A stretch of DNA of 16,516 bases. It comes from Candidatus Poseidoniales archaeon (GTDB taxonomy: Archaea; Thermoplasmatota; Poseidoniia; Poseidoniales; Thalassarchaeaceae). This document shows positions 1 through 7,551 of this stretch, piece after piece. Under the pieces are notes generated by a model. It was not told where the DNA came from, ran no database searches, and was given only the letters and a program-made list of their open reading frames with translations. Numbering within the stretch: position 1 is the stretch's first letter; each line of letters starts with the position of its first letter. The stretch is from contig JAKUTA010000008.1 in assembly GCA_022447885.1 (NCBI GenBank), forward strand, positions 1 to 16,516, given 5' to 3'. The translations under genes were made by a program, and so were the position numbers.

Positions 1-805
1 GTTCTGCCAAGGTCACCTGAAGAATCTCGTGTCCATCTATGTCGAGCGCTTCACCTACCAGAAGGTGAAGACCGCTCTCAGGGCGATCCGCAGTGGCGTC
101 TCCTACGACCATGTAGCCTCACAGGTGCTGCCTGAGCGGAACGAATCCAACCGTCCATGGCTGGATCTGGTCCGGGACTGCGAGACGTTGCAAGAGGCGG
201 CCGCGGCGCTGGAGGGGACGCAGTTCGGCAAGGCGCTCGCCGACATCGATGCGGATGATGATCTGGTCACCTACGAGGACGCCCTCGATCGGTACTACTA
301 CGCAGCAGCGACCAAGAAGCTGCGCGCCGGCACGACGCGGCACCCCGTGCTGCTGCGCTACCTGCGCACCGAGATCGACCACCGCAACGTCATCAACATG
401 TTCCGCGCCCTCAAACAGGGACTCTCATCCGAGGACCGAGCGGAGTTGACATTGCCCGGTGGCAAGGCGATCACCGCCACCTACCTGCGCCAAGCAGCGG
501 AGGCGGACAACGAAGAGGCGCTGCTGGAGATCCTGCGCCGCGCCCCCGGATTCGACGACGACGGCTTCGATGAGGCGCTGACCGAGTCCCGCGAACGGGG
601 GACTCTGGACCCGATCGTCAACGTGCTGACAACGCAGCGACTCAAACTGCTGAGCCGGATGAACATGCTCAACCCGCTCTCGGCATTCCCCCTGATTCAC
701 TACATCGAGCGCAAGGTGCTCGAAGTGACCAACCTGCGCCTGCTCGTGCGCGGCAAGGCCGCCGGCCTTGACGACGACGTGATCGAAGCGCACATGATGT
801 TCTGA
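1..805 (+). CDS. atpC: A/V-type ATP synthase subunit C, 5' truncated
   Basis: The reading frame is open from base 2 to the stop at 803-805, so the true start lies before the window. A GTG at 29 is in frame, but family sequence continues upstream of it. About 267 residues are visible, against roughly 330-380 in the family, so the N-terminal part is missing. Subunit C (the homologue of eukaryotic subunit d) is a helical funnel that joins the central stalk of A1 to the membrane c-ring. Family features seen are the ALDRYYYAA segment, the LRTEIDHRNVINMFRALKQG segment (the repeated 'E-D-x-N-lxxxxRxkxxgL' pattern), and a C-terminal pattern NLRLLVRGKAAGLDDDVI. It is the first visible gene of an operon continuing C-F-A-B-D, the usual archaeal order, and atpF follows after 13 bases. 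Identity is confident because sequence and context agree. Confidence 0.93.
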   Translation, partial: FCQGHLKNLVSIYVERFTYQKVKTALRAIRSGVSYDHVASQVLPERNESNRPWLDLVRDCETLQEAAAALEGTQFGKALADIDADDDLVTYEDALDRYYYAAATKKLRAGTTRHPVLLRYLRTEIDHRNVINMFRALKQGLSSEDRAELTLPGGKAITATYLRQAAEADNEEALLEILRRAPGFDDDGFDEALTESRERGTLDPIVNVLTTQRLKLLSRMNMLNPLSAFPLIHYIERKVLEVTNLRLLVRGKAAGLDDDVIEAHMMF

Positions 806-818
806 TGGAGGCGAAAAA

Positions 819-1118
819 ATGGAGATTGCAGTCGTCGGAACCACGGAATTCACCCTTGGATTCCAACTGGCGGGCATCACCCGTATCCTCAACCCTCCAG
901 ACGACGAAGAGTTGGAGCGCGACATGAGAGCGCTGCTAAATGAGGGGGAGGTCGGCATCGTCGTCGTCGATTCAGAAGACCTCCTCAAACTGCCCGAGAG
1001 GCTTCGCATCCAACTCTCGGACAGCATCTCGCCGACATTCCTGGGTATCGGAACCACCGAAGACACAACGCTTCGGGAATCGATTCGCAAGGCGATCGGC
1101 GTGGACCTTTGGAAGTGA
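819..1118 (+). CDS. atpF: A/V-type ATP synthase subunit F
   Basis: This 99-residue protein matches the usual length of subunit F (about 100). Subunit F is a small Rossmann-like central-stalk protein that binds subunit D and modulates ATPase activity. The start reads MEIAVVGTTEFTLGFQLAGI, the typical opening beta strand and 'GF.LAGi' motif. An acidic stretch and the strand VGIVVVDSEDL follow, and the end has the segment SPTFLGIGTT before a C-terminal helix. The ATG at 819 is preceded by GGAGG at 807-811, with good spacing. It sits 13 bases after atpC and 25 bases before atpA, so co-transcription is very likely. The first codons are more A/T-rich than the rest of the operon. Confidence 0.93.
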   Translation: MEIAVVGTTEFTLGFQLAGITRILNPPDDEELERDMRALLNEGEVGIVVVDSEDLLKLPERLRIQLSDSISPTFLGIGTTEDTTLRESIRKAIGVDLWK

Positions 1119-1143
1119 ACCCAGAACGAAAGGAAGTGAAGAA

Positions 1144-2883
1144 ATGAGTGACGAAGGACAGATCTATCGAATATCGGGACCAGTCGTGACAGCCATCGGA
1201 ATCGACGCGCGCATGTATGACATGTGCCGCGTCGGCGATGAAGGGCTGCTGGGCGAGGTCATCGAACTGCACGGAGACAAGGCGGTCATCCAGGTCTACG
1301 AGGACACGTCGGGCATCAGGCCGGGTGAACCCGTGATCAACACCGGGGACACGCTGTCGGTGCAGTTGGGACCGGGTCTGCTGACACAGATCTACGACGG
1401 CATCCAGCGCCCGTTGGCAACCTTGGAGGAGAAGATGGGTGTGTTCATCACCCGCGGCGTCGATGCTGACGGTCTGGACATGGAGAAGAAGTGGGAGTTC
1501 ACAGCCACGGTAAAGAAAGGGGACGAAGTCAGCGAAGGCGATACCATCGGCACCGTCCAAGAGACGGAAACCATCCTGCACAAGGTCATGGTACCGCCCG
1601 GAAAAGAAGGCACGGTGGAATCGATCAGTTCAGGCGAATTCAACGTCACCGAGACTGTCTGCACACTATCCGACGGCAGCGAGCTGGCGATGATGCAGCG
1701 CTGGCCTGTGCGCTCACCAAGGCCGTACATCCGCAAGCACGCCCCCAACATTCCTCTGGTCACCGGTCAGAGGATCCTCGACTTCCTGTTCCCGCTCGCC
1801 AAGGGTGGTACCGCCGGCATCCCCGGACCCTTCGGGAGTGGCAAGACGGTCGCTCAACAGGCGCTCGCCAAGTGGTCTGACGCGCAGATCGTGGTCTACA
1901 TCGGCTGCGGCGAGCGGGGCAACGAGATGACCGAGGTGCTCACCGAGTTCCCCGAGCTCATCGACCCGAACACCGGCCTGCCGCTGATGAACCGCACCTG
2001 CATGATCGCCAACACGTCGAACATGCCAGTAGCCGCCCGCGAGGCTTCGGTCTACACCGGCGTCACCATCGCCGAATTTTACCGCGACATGGGATACGAT
2101 GTCGCGCTGATGGCCGACTCGACTTCACGCTGGGCCGAGGCCATGCGTGAAATCTCCAGCCGACTCGAGGAGATGCCCGGCGAAGAGGGCTATCCCGCAT
2201 ACCTCTCAAGCAGACTCGCTGAGTTCTACGAGCGCTCCGGGCGTGTCGAGACGCTCGGCGGCGATGACGGCTCGATCTCGATCATCGGTGCTGTGTCACC
2301 ACCTGGCGGTGACATCTCCGAGCCGGTCAGCCAAGGGACGCTGCGTATCGTCAAGGTGTTCTGGGGACTGGACGCGGGCCTCGCTCGCCAGCGCCACTTC
2401 CCGGCGATCAACTGGCTGCAGTCCTACTCGCTCTACCCGCAGTCACTCGATCCGTGGTACCGCGAGAACATCGCCGCGGACTTCCCCGAGGTGCGCACCG
2501 AGATCAGCAGCCTGCTGCAGGTCGAGGCGGAACTGCAGGAGATCGTGCAGCTGGTCGGCTCGGACGCATTGCCGATCGACCAGCAGTTGACGCTCGAGGT
2601 GGCGCGCATGATCCGCGAGTACTTCCTGCAGCAGAACGCCTTCCATCCGGTGGACACCTACTCCACGCTCAAGTTGCAGTACGCCATGACCAAGGCGATC
2701 CTCACCTTCCAGGAAGAGTCGAAGAAGGCGATCGCGGCCGGAGCGCTGCTCGAGGACGTGGTCAACGTTCCAGCGCGCACCACCTTGATGCGCGCTCGGC
2801 TGGAGGAGGGTTATCTGGAGAGGATGGAGGAACTCGTGGGCGACATGTGCAGCGAGATCCAAGCGGCGGCGGAGGTCGCCTGA
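1144..2883 (+). CDS. atpA: A/V-type ATP synthase catalytic subunit A
   Basis: This is the nucleotide-hydrolysing/synthesising subunit of the A1 head, forming the A3B3 hexamer with AtpB. It has 579 residues, which is normal for the family. The N-terminal beta-barrel begins GQIYRISGPVV. A 'non-homologous' insert typical of A subunits follows at about residues 110-190. The Walker A motif GPFGSGKT is at residues 228-235 (bases 1825-1848). The catalytic glutamate is in GERGNE (E257), and the Walker B strand is VALMADS (residues 320-326). The conserved SPPGGDISEPV begins at residue 385. The P-loop is uninterrupted, so there is no intein, although this gene carries one in some archaea. The frame is open upstream to 940, but only the ATG at 1144 has an SD-like AGGAAGTGA (1131-1139) and begins at the family N-terminus. 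The gap to atpB is 13 bases. Confidence 0.97.
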   Translation: MSDEGQIYRISGPVVTAIGIDARMYDMCRVGDEGLLGEVIELHGDKAVIQVYEDTSGIRPGEPVINTGDTLSVQLGPGLLTQIYDGIQRPLATLEEKMGVFITRGVDADGLDMEKKWEFTATVKKGDEVSEGDTIGTVQETETILHKVMVPPGKEGTVESISSGEFNVTETVCTLSDGSELAMMQRWPVRSPRPYIRKHAPNIPLVTGQRILDFLFPLAKGGTAGIPGPFGSGKTVAQQALAKWSDAQIVVYIGCGERGNEMTEVLTEFPELIDPNTGLPLMNRTCMIANTSNMPVAAREASVYTGVTIAEFYRDMGYDVALMADSTSRWAEAMREISSRLEEMPGEEGYPAYLSSRLAEFYERSGRVETLGGDDGSISIIGAVSPPGGDISEPVSQGTLRIVKVFWGLDAGLARQRHFPAINWLQSYSLYPQSLDPWYRENIAADFPEVRTEISSLLQVEAELQEIVQLVGSDALPIDQQLTLEVARMIREYFLQQNAFHPVDTYSTLKLQYAMTKAILTFQEESKKAIAAGALLEDVVNVPARTTLMRARLEEGYLERMEELVGDMCSEIQAAAEVA

Positions 2884-2896
2884 AGGAGGGATTGAG

Positions 2897-4279
2897 ATGA
2901 GTGTGAAAGAATACCGAACCATAACCGACGTGAAGGGACCGCTGGTCTTCCTCACAGACACAGAGCCAGTGGCTTTCGGCGATATCGTCACCCTCCGCAT
3001 GGCAGATGGCACAACCAAGAACGGACAGGTGCTGGACACCAGCGACGACCTGGTCGCCGTGCAGGTGTTCGAAGGAACAGCCGGCATCGACTTGGGGACC
3101 GGGGTGACATTCCTCGGTGACGTGTTCCGACTTCCGGTGAGCAAGGGACTCATCGGGCGCATCCTGTCCGGCTCTGGCAAACCCAGAGACGACGGACCGG
3201 AGATCGTGGCGGAGAAGAACGCCGACATCATCGGCGCGGCGATCAACCCCTACAGCCGCGAGATGCCCGAGGAGTTCATCCAGACTGGGATATCGGCCAT
3301 CGACTGCTGCACCACGCTGGTGCGCGGCCAGAAACTGCCGATCTTCTCGGCCTCCGGCCTGCCGCACAACGACATCGCGCTGCAGATCGCTCGGCAAGCG
3401 AAGATCATCTCATCCGACGATCCGTTCATCGTCGTGTTCTGCGCCATGGGCATCACCGCTGAGGAGTACAACTTCTTCGTGCACGACCTCGAGCGCACCG
3501 GTGCGCTGGAGAACGCGGTGCTGTTCGTGAACCTCGCCGACGACCCCGCTGTCGAGCGGTTGATCACGCCTCGTCTGGCACTGACCGCCGCCGAATACCT
3601 GGCCTTCGAGCACGACTACCACGTGCTCGTCATCTACACTGACATGACCAACTACTGCGAATCCCTGCGGCAGATCGGGGCAGCGCGTGAGGAGGTTCCC
3701 GGACGGCGTGGATATCCCGGTTACATGTACACCGACCTGGCGATGTTGTATGAGCGGGCGGGCATGGTGAAGGGCAAGAAGGGCTCGATCACCCAGTTCC
3801 CCATCCTGACGATGCCAGGCGACGACATCACCCACCCGATCCCCGACCTCTCCGGCTACATCACCGAAGGTCAGGTGGTCATCTCGCGAGAGTTGCACCA
3901 GAAGGGCATCTACCCGCCGATCAACGTGCTTCCCTCCCTCTCCCGCCTGATGAATGCGGGCATCGGTGAGGGCAAGACACGCGAGGACCACAAGTCGGTG
4001 TCCGACCAGCTCTACGCCGCCTATGCGCAGGGCAAGGAGCTCAGGGGGCTGGTGGCCATCGTCGGTGAGGATGCGCTCAACGAGCGTGACCGGCAGATGC
4101 TGAAGTTCGCCGACATCTTCGAGGACAAGTTCCTGCGCCAGGGTCGTGACGAGGAGCGCACCATCATCGAGACGCTCGACCTGGCGTGGGAGTTGCTCAC
4201 CAACGTGAACACGAAGTATCTCGTCAGGCTCGACCAGAAGTGGATCGACAAGTACCACCCGACCGAGAAGAAGGAGTGA
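2897..4279 (+). CDS. atpB: A/V-type ATP synthase subunit B
   Basis: This is the non-catalytic partner of AtpA in the A3B3 head. It has 460 residues, a standard length. The N-terminal barrel starts YRTITDVKGPLVF. The equivalent of the P-loop is degenerate, SASGLPHN (residues 151-158), as expected for B subunits, which bind but do not turn over nucleotide. Further signatures are the GITAEEYNFF segment, TDMTNYCESLRQI, the MPGDDITHPIPDLSGYITEG block (from residue 306), and PSLSRLMNAGIGEGKTREDH (from residue 346), which corresponds to the family signature PSLSRLM. The ATG at 2897 has AGGAGGG (2884-2890) just upstream, immediately after the atpA stop. As in atpF and atpA, the first few codons are more A-rich than the gene body. 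It is the fourth gene of the operon. Confidence 0.97.
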   Translation: MSVKEYRTITDVKGPLVFLTDTEPVAFGDIVTLRMADGTTKNGQVLDTSDDLVAVQVFEGTAGIDLGTGVTFLGDVFRLPVSKGLIGRILSGSGKPRDDGPEIVAEKNADIIGAAINPYSREMPEEFIQTGISAIDCCTTLVRGQKLPIFSASGLPHNDIALQIARQAKIISSDDPFIVVFCAMGITAEEYNFFVHDLERTGALENAVLFVNLADDPAVERLITPRLALTAAEYLAFEHDYHVLVIYTDMTNYCESLRQIGAAREEVPGRRGYPGYMYTDLAMLYERAGMVKGKKGSITQFPILTMPGDDITHPIPDLSGYITEGQVVISRELHQKGIYPPINVLPSLSRLMNAGIGEGKTREDHKSVSDQLYAAYAQGKELRGLVAIVGEDALNERDRQMLKFADIFEDKFLRQGRDEERTIIETLDLAWELLTNVNTKYLVRLDQKWIDKYHPTEKKE

Positions 4280-4306
4280 GTCGCCAGAACCCGTGGTGAT
4301 GCAGGC

Positions 4307-4314
4307 AGGAGGTG
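4307..4314 (+). promoter_or_regulatory. Shine-Dalgarno site of atpD
   Basis: AGGAGGTG lies six bases before the ATG at 4321. It overlaps an in-frame GTG at 4312, which rules that GTG out as the start. Confidence 0.8.
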
Positions 4315-4320
4315 AGAGAG

Positions 4321-4938
4321 ATGGCGCTGGACATCCAACCGACACGCAGCGAGCTCATCAACCTCAAGCGGCGCATCACGCAGACGCAGAACGGCTACAA
4401 GCTGCTGAAGATGAAGCGGGACGGACTGTTCTACGAGTTCCGCACACTGCTCGCCGAGATGATCACCGCCAAGGAAGGGCTGGTCGAGACCTACCGCGAG
4501 GCGATCCAGGCGATCTCGCTCGCTTCGGCGCTCGAAGGCGGACTGGCTGTCAAGAGCGCGGCCATCGCCGTGTCCCAGCACCCCGAGGTCGTGGTCCGAC
4601 GTCGCAACATCATGGGTGTGGTCGTCCCCTCGGTGGAGGGTACTAACCTGTCGCAGACGATGGTCGAGCGCGGCTTGGGTCTGGTCGGGGGCTCACCCTA
4701 TCTGGATGAGGCAGCCGATGCCTATGGGACACTGATCGAGAGCATCGTCAAGGCGGCGGAGATGGAATCGACGCTGAAGCGACTGCTCGTCGAGATCGAG
4801 GCCACGAAGCGCCGTGTGAACGCGCTCGAGTTCAAGGTGATCCCCGAGATGGAGGAGGCCCGTGATTTCATTCAACTGCGGCTAGAAGAGGTCGAGCGCG
4901 AAGAGACGTTCCGCCTCAAGCGGTTCAAGAACAAGTGA
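4321..4938 (+). CDS. atpD: A/V-type ATP synthase subunit D
   Basis: Subunit D is the long antiparallel coiled coil forming the rotor shaft of the A1 sector (functionally like F-ATPase gamma). The 205-residue product matches the family length. Its N-terminus, IQPTRSELINLKRRI followed by GYKLLKMKRDGL, is the diagnostic 'PTR-e-l-LK-rl ... G-kLLK-KRd-L' pattern. A central beta-like segment with VVVRRRNIMGVVVPSVEG is the small globular insertion. The C-terminal helix contains EIEATKRRVNALEFKVIPEM, again diagnostic. I chose the ATG at 4321 over the GTG at 4312 because a near-perfect SD covers the latter. The stop at 4936-4938 is followed after 26 bases by the next gene. It is the last recognised ATPase gene; the H/E/I/K subunits presumably lie upstream of the window. 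Confidence 0.95.
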   Translation: MALDIQPTRSELINLKRRITQTQNGYKLLKMKRDGLFYEFRTLLAEMITAKEGLVETYREAIQAISLASALEGGLAVKSAAIAVSQHPEVVVRRRNIMGVVVPSVEGTNLSQTMVERGLGLVGGSPYLDEAADAYGTLIESIVKAAEMESTLKRLLVEIEATKRRVNALEFKVIPEMEEARDFIQLRLEEVEREETFRLKRFKNK

Positions 4939-4964
4939 CGAGTGGCGGACCCAGAGGGTCCGAC

Positions 4965-7547
4965 ATGTCATCCGACGATGCAGCGCTGAAGCCGCTGAAG
5001 GTGCATCGCCATTCGTGGAGTCAACGGGAGTTCCTCACCGTCATCGTCGAGCGTTACTTCATCGTCTACGAGGAGGCATCTGGAATCCACTACGGCTGGG
5101 ATGTGCGACCGCGCAAGGGCGAGAATCTGCATCGGCAGGCGGAGGAACTCGACCAGCATCTGACCAGACTCGGATGGAGGGCGAGCCTGCGCGAAGGCGA
5201 CCCGTGGTCGATCTCGCTGATTCCCGAACCGTACGACATACCTGCGCTGCCGCGTCGCCTGCAGTACGCTGCGTGGCTGCTCACGTTCCTGTTCTCCTGG
5301 GCCTCCGGTGCCGCCTGGGTGACGCACCAGAACGCTGAGGCGCAACTGCTCGATGCGTGGGTGCTCGAGCGGGCGTTCGCATCGTTCGCGCTGCCGCTCA
5401 CCGGCGCGCTGCTGCTCGTATCCTCGATTCGCAAGAGGGTGGCTGCACGCTTCTCTGTGGACACCGACCACCTGCTGCCGGTCGCCGTGCCGTTCATCAT
5501 CCAGACCTCGACTCCCTTCTGGCCGTTCAGTTTGGTCGGGTTGCTCAACCAACGCAGTCTCGAACAGCTGCCGTGGCCCAATCGTCTCAGGCTCGCTCAG
5601 GTCAGCCTCGTGTTGCCCCTCACTCTGCTCACACTGGGACTGCTCTACACTCTCGCCGGACTGCTGTTCACGCCGACCACTGCTCCCGCTCTGCGTGAAG
5701 CCCCGATCCAGATTCAACTCAACGCGCTCGTCCAGTTGCTCTCGCTGTCCTTCATCCCACTCGATGTTCTCGCTCTGCGCTCGGCCTGGCTGCATCCGTT
5801 GGCGCTCGCCGGCCAGACGCTGATGCTGTTCGGATGGTTACTGCTGATTCCCGTGCCCGGCTTCCCCGGGCATCGCCTGCTGACCGCTCTGCTGGGGCCG
5901 GAACGCATGCTTGAACAAGCCGTGCAACTGAGCCTGCTGGGGCTGTTCATGCTCGCCGCCATGTTCGCGTTGGTCATCTCGGATTTCATACCGTGGTTCA
6001 TCGTGTTCGCGCTCGGGGCGTGGCGGACGTTCAATCAGGACGTGGGACAGAACATGCCGTTGCTGCTCGACGAGGTCGCCCCGTTGGAACCACCCGCGCA
6101 GATGCGGCTGGCGGCGCTGGCCGTGTTCGCCCTGCTGATCGCCTTCCCGGGGATGCAGACGGTGGCACCGGTGGCTGATTGGGACGAAGGTGTGGCGCTC
6201 GACTGGCCCGACGAGGTCGACTGGACGGCGGGCGAGCAGAACTCGCTGCAACTCCGCATCGACCTGATCGGTGTGCACGGTCGCGAGGTGCTGGTGTCCG
6301 CGTGGCTCTCCCCGCCGCGCGACGGATGGAACGTGACGCTCACCTGTGACCCGGGAAGTTCTGCCAACCACCCGCTCCCGACCACCTGTTCGGCGGGTCA
6401 TGTCGACCCGCTCAATGATGGCGAACTGCTGTTCGAGGCCGCGCTTCCGTCCGATGGCTCGGAGCTGACTCCCACTGACCTCGTGCTGCTGGTGCGTGAA
6501 GGCATGCAGGTGCGCAGTCACACCATCAGGCTGGTTCCTGCAACTGACCTGCGCCCGAGCGGACCCGACTGGAAGTTCGAGGGCGACTGGGGAACCTACG
6601 CCGCTCGTTCCCGCCCGCTGCTGTGCAGCAACATCTCGATCTCCGCTGACAGCACGCCGGGCAACCTGAGTCTGGCCCATCCTCTGTGGACGGTCGTAAC
6701 TCCTCCCGATTCAGTGTTCAACCCGGTGTCCGACTCCCACATGGTGTGCGTGCGCGGCGTCGAGGGTGCGCTGGTGGCGCTCGAGAGGGATGTGCATGGC
6801 GCGCTGCTGCCATTGACGCTGACCCTCGACGACGGGAGCGTGTTCACCTGGCCGCTCCGACTGGACGTTCCACTCGCCCTGCTCCCCTCTCCTGCACTCG
6901 GGTGGCACGCTCATGGTGAGCAGATGTGGATTCCCGCGTGGTTGCATCCGGGAGCGGAACTGGAACTGAGCGAAGGGGAGCTGGTCTGCGCCCGGACGGG
7001 TGCCGCGAGGGAACCTGGAATCGAGGACGGCGTCTACGTATGGGAGGCCCACAAGCAGGCGATGATGAGGGTCCCCGACCTCGCGGGTGGTGCGAATCTC
7101 TCCCTGCTGCTGCCGGCGGATGGCGTGCTGGCGGTGTGTGACGATGATGCGGATGCAGTGCTTCCGGTGTCGCAGTACTTCTCACTCGTGCCAGGGCCCG
7201 CGCTGGCTCTCGGCGTGGGAGGAGAAATCGAGTGGGGATGGGTCGGCATCGCCCTGCCCGACAAGGATGTCGAACTGTTCAATCTCGGCGAAGAGAACAT
7301 CACCGTCCAAGTGCGCTATTCGGGTGACGTGCGCTCTGATTTCGCTTGGGGTGATGTGCTCGTCCCAACAGTGCATCCAGGAGAGGTAGAGCCGATGACG
7401 ATCGGTGTTGGACCGGCGACTGAAGATGCTGTGCTGCGCCTGGCGTGGTTGGATATCGACAACGGTGCGGCGGTGCTCAACCTCGCTGCCCATTGCTTGA
7501 CTCCCGAGGCTGGGGGCGCCTGCGGGCCGGGGTTCGGTGAGGGGTGA
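4965..7547 (+). CDS. Large membrane protein: probable inactive site-2-protease (M50-like) domain plus cysteine-bearing external domain
   Basis: This encodes 860 residues from the ATG at 4965, which has AGAGGG upstream (4953-4958). A GTG at 4935 overlapping the atpD stop is an alternative. Residues 1-95 are hydrophilic. About six or seven hydrophobic segments follow, near 97-119, 138-154, 209-236, 255-272, 280-298, 318-352 and 379-395. The layout resembles archaeal/plastid-type M50 site-2 proteases: a first helix after RRLQYAAW; a second helix ending where HExxH would be, followed by the family-like VAAR; a loop with PWPNRLRLAQ; HPLALAG; PVPGFPGHRLL where a PxPxLDGGRxL motif is expected; and PLLLDEVAPLEP before the last helix. 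HExxH is replaced by SSIRK (153-157), and the motif aspartate is Pro301. A catalytic zinc site is therefore absent. Residues about 400-860 form a beta-rich region with all eight cysteines, probably external. It is co-transcribed with the ATPase genes. The family assignment is by eye; function is unknown. Confidence 0.72.
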   Translation: MSSDDAALKPLKVHRHSWSQREFLTVIVERYFIVYEEASGIHYGWDVRPRKGENLHRQAEELDQHLTRLGWRASLREGDPWSISLIPEPYDIPALPRRLQYAAWLLTFLFSWASGAAWVTHQNAEAQLLDAWVLERAFASFALPLTGALLLVSSIRKRVAARFSVDTDHLLPVAVPFIIQTSTPFWPFSLVGLLNQRSLEQLPWPNRLRLAQVSLVLPLTLLTLGLLYTLAGLLFTPTTAPALREAPIQIQLNALVQLLSLSFIPLDVLALRSAWLHPLALAGQTLMLFGWLLLIPVPGFPGHRLLTALLGPERMLEQAVQLSLLGLFMLAAMFALVISDFIPWFIVFALGAWRTFNQDVGQNMPLLLDEVAPLEPPAQMRLAALAVFALLIAFPGMQTVAPVADWDEGVALDWPDEVDWTAGEQNSLQLRIDLIGVHGREVLVSAWLSPPRDGWNVTLTCDPGSSANHPLPTTCSAGHVDPLNDGELLFEAALPSDGSELTPTDLVLLVREGMQVRSHTIRLVPATDLRPSGPDWKFEGDWGTYAARSRPLLCSNISISADSTPGNLSLAHPLWTVVTPPDSVFNPVSDSHMVCVRGVEGALVALERDVHGALLPLTLTLDDGSVFTWPLRLDVPLALLPSPALGWHAHGEQMWIPAWLHPGAELELSEGELVCARTGAAREPGIEDGVYVWEAHKQAMMRVPDLAGGANLSLLLPADGVLAVCDDDADAVLPVSQYFSLVPGPALALGVGGEIEWGWVGIALPDKDVELFNLGEENITVQVRYSGDVRSDFAWGDVLVPTVHPGEVEPMTIGVGPATEDAVLRLAWLDIDNGAAVLNLAAHCLTPEAGGACGPGFGEG

Positions 7548-7550
7548 TCA
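7541..7550 (+). promoter_or_regulatory. Shine-Dalgarno site of panE-like gene
   Basis: GGGGTGATCA closely matches the complement of the archaeal 16S rRNA 3' end. It overlaps the stop codon of the upstream membrane protein gene and ends just before the GTG at 7552. It selects this start over the in-frame GTG at 7537 and suggests coupled translation. Confidence 0.7.
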
Positions 7551-7551
7551 G

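Noticed and set aside
940..1143. Possible 68-residue N-terminal extension of AtpA
   Set aside because: It overlaps atpF in another frame, has a low-complexity shadow composition, and the family N-terminus with an SD begins at 1144.
1825..1848. Intein in the AtpA P-loop
   Set aside because: The Walker A sequence is continuous and the protein has normal length.
3410..4345. Long open frame (311 codons) on the - strand opposite atpB
   Set aside because: It is fully covered by the unambiguous atpB coding sequence and has no motif of its own.
5421..5882. Active M50 metalloprotease
   Set aside because: No HExxH exists in the N-terminal half and the LDG motif aspartate is proline, so a zinc protease cannot be claimed.
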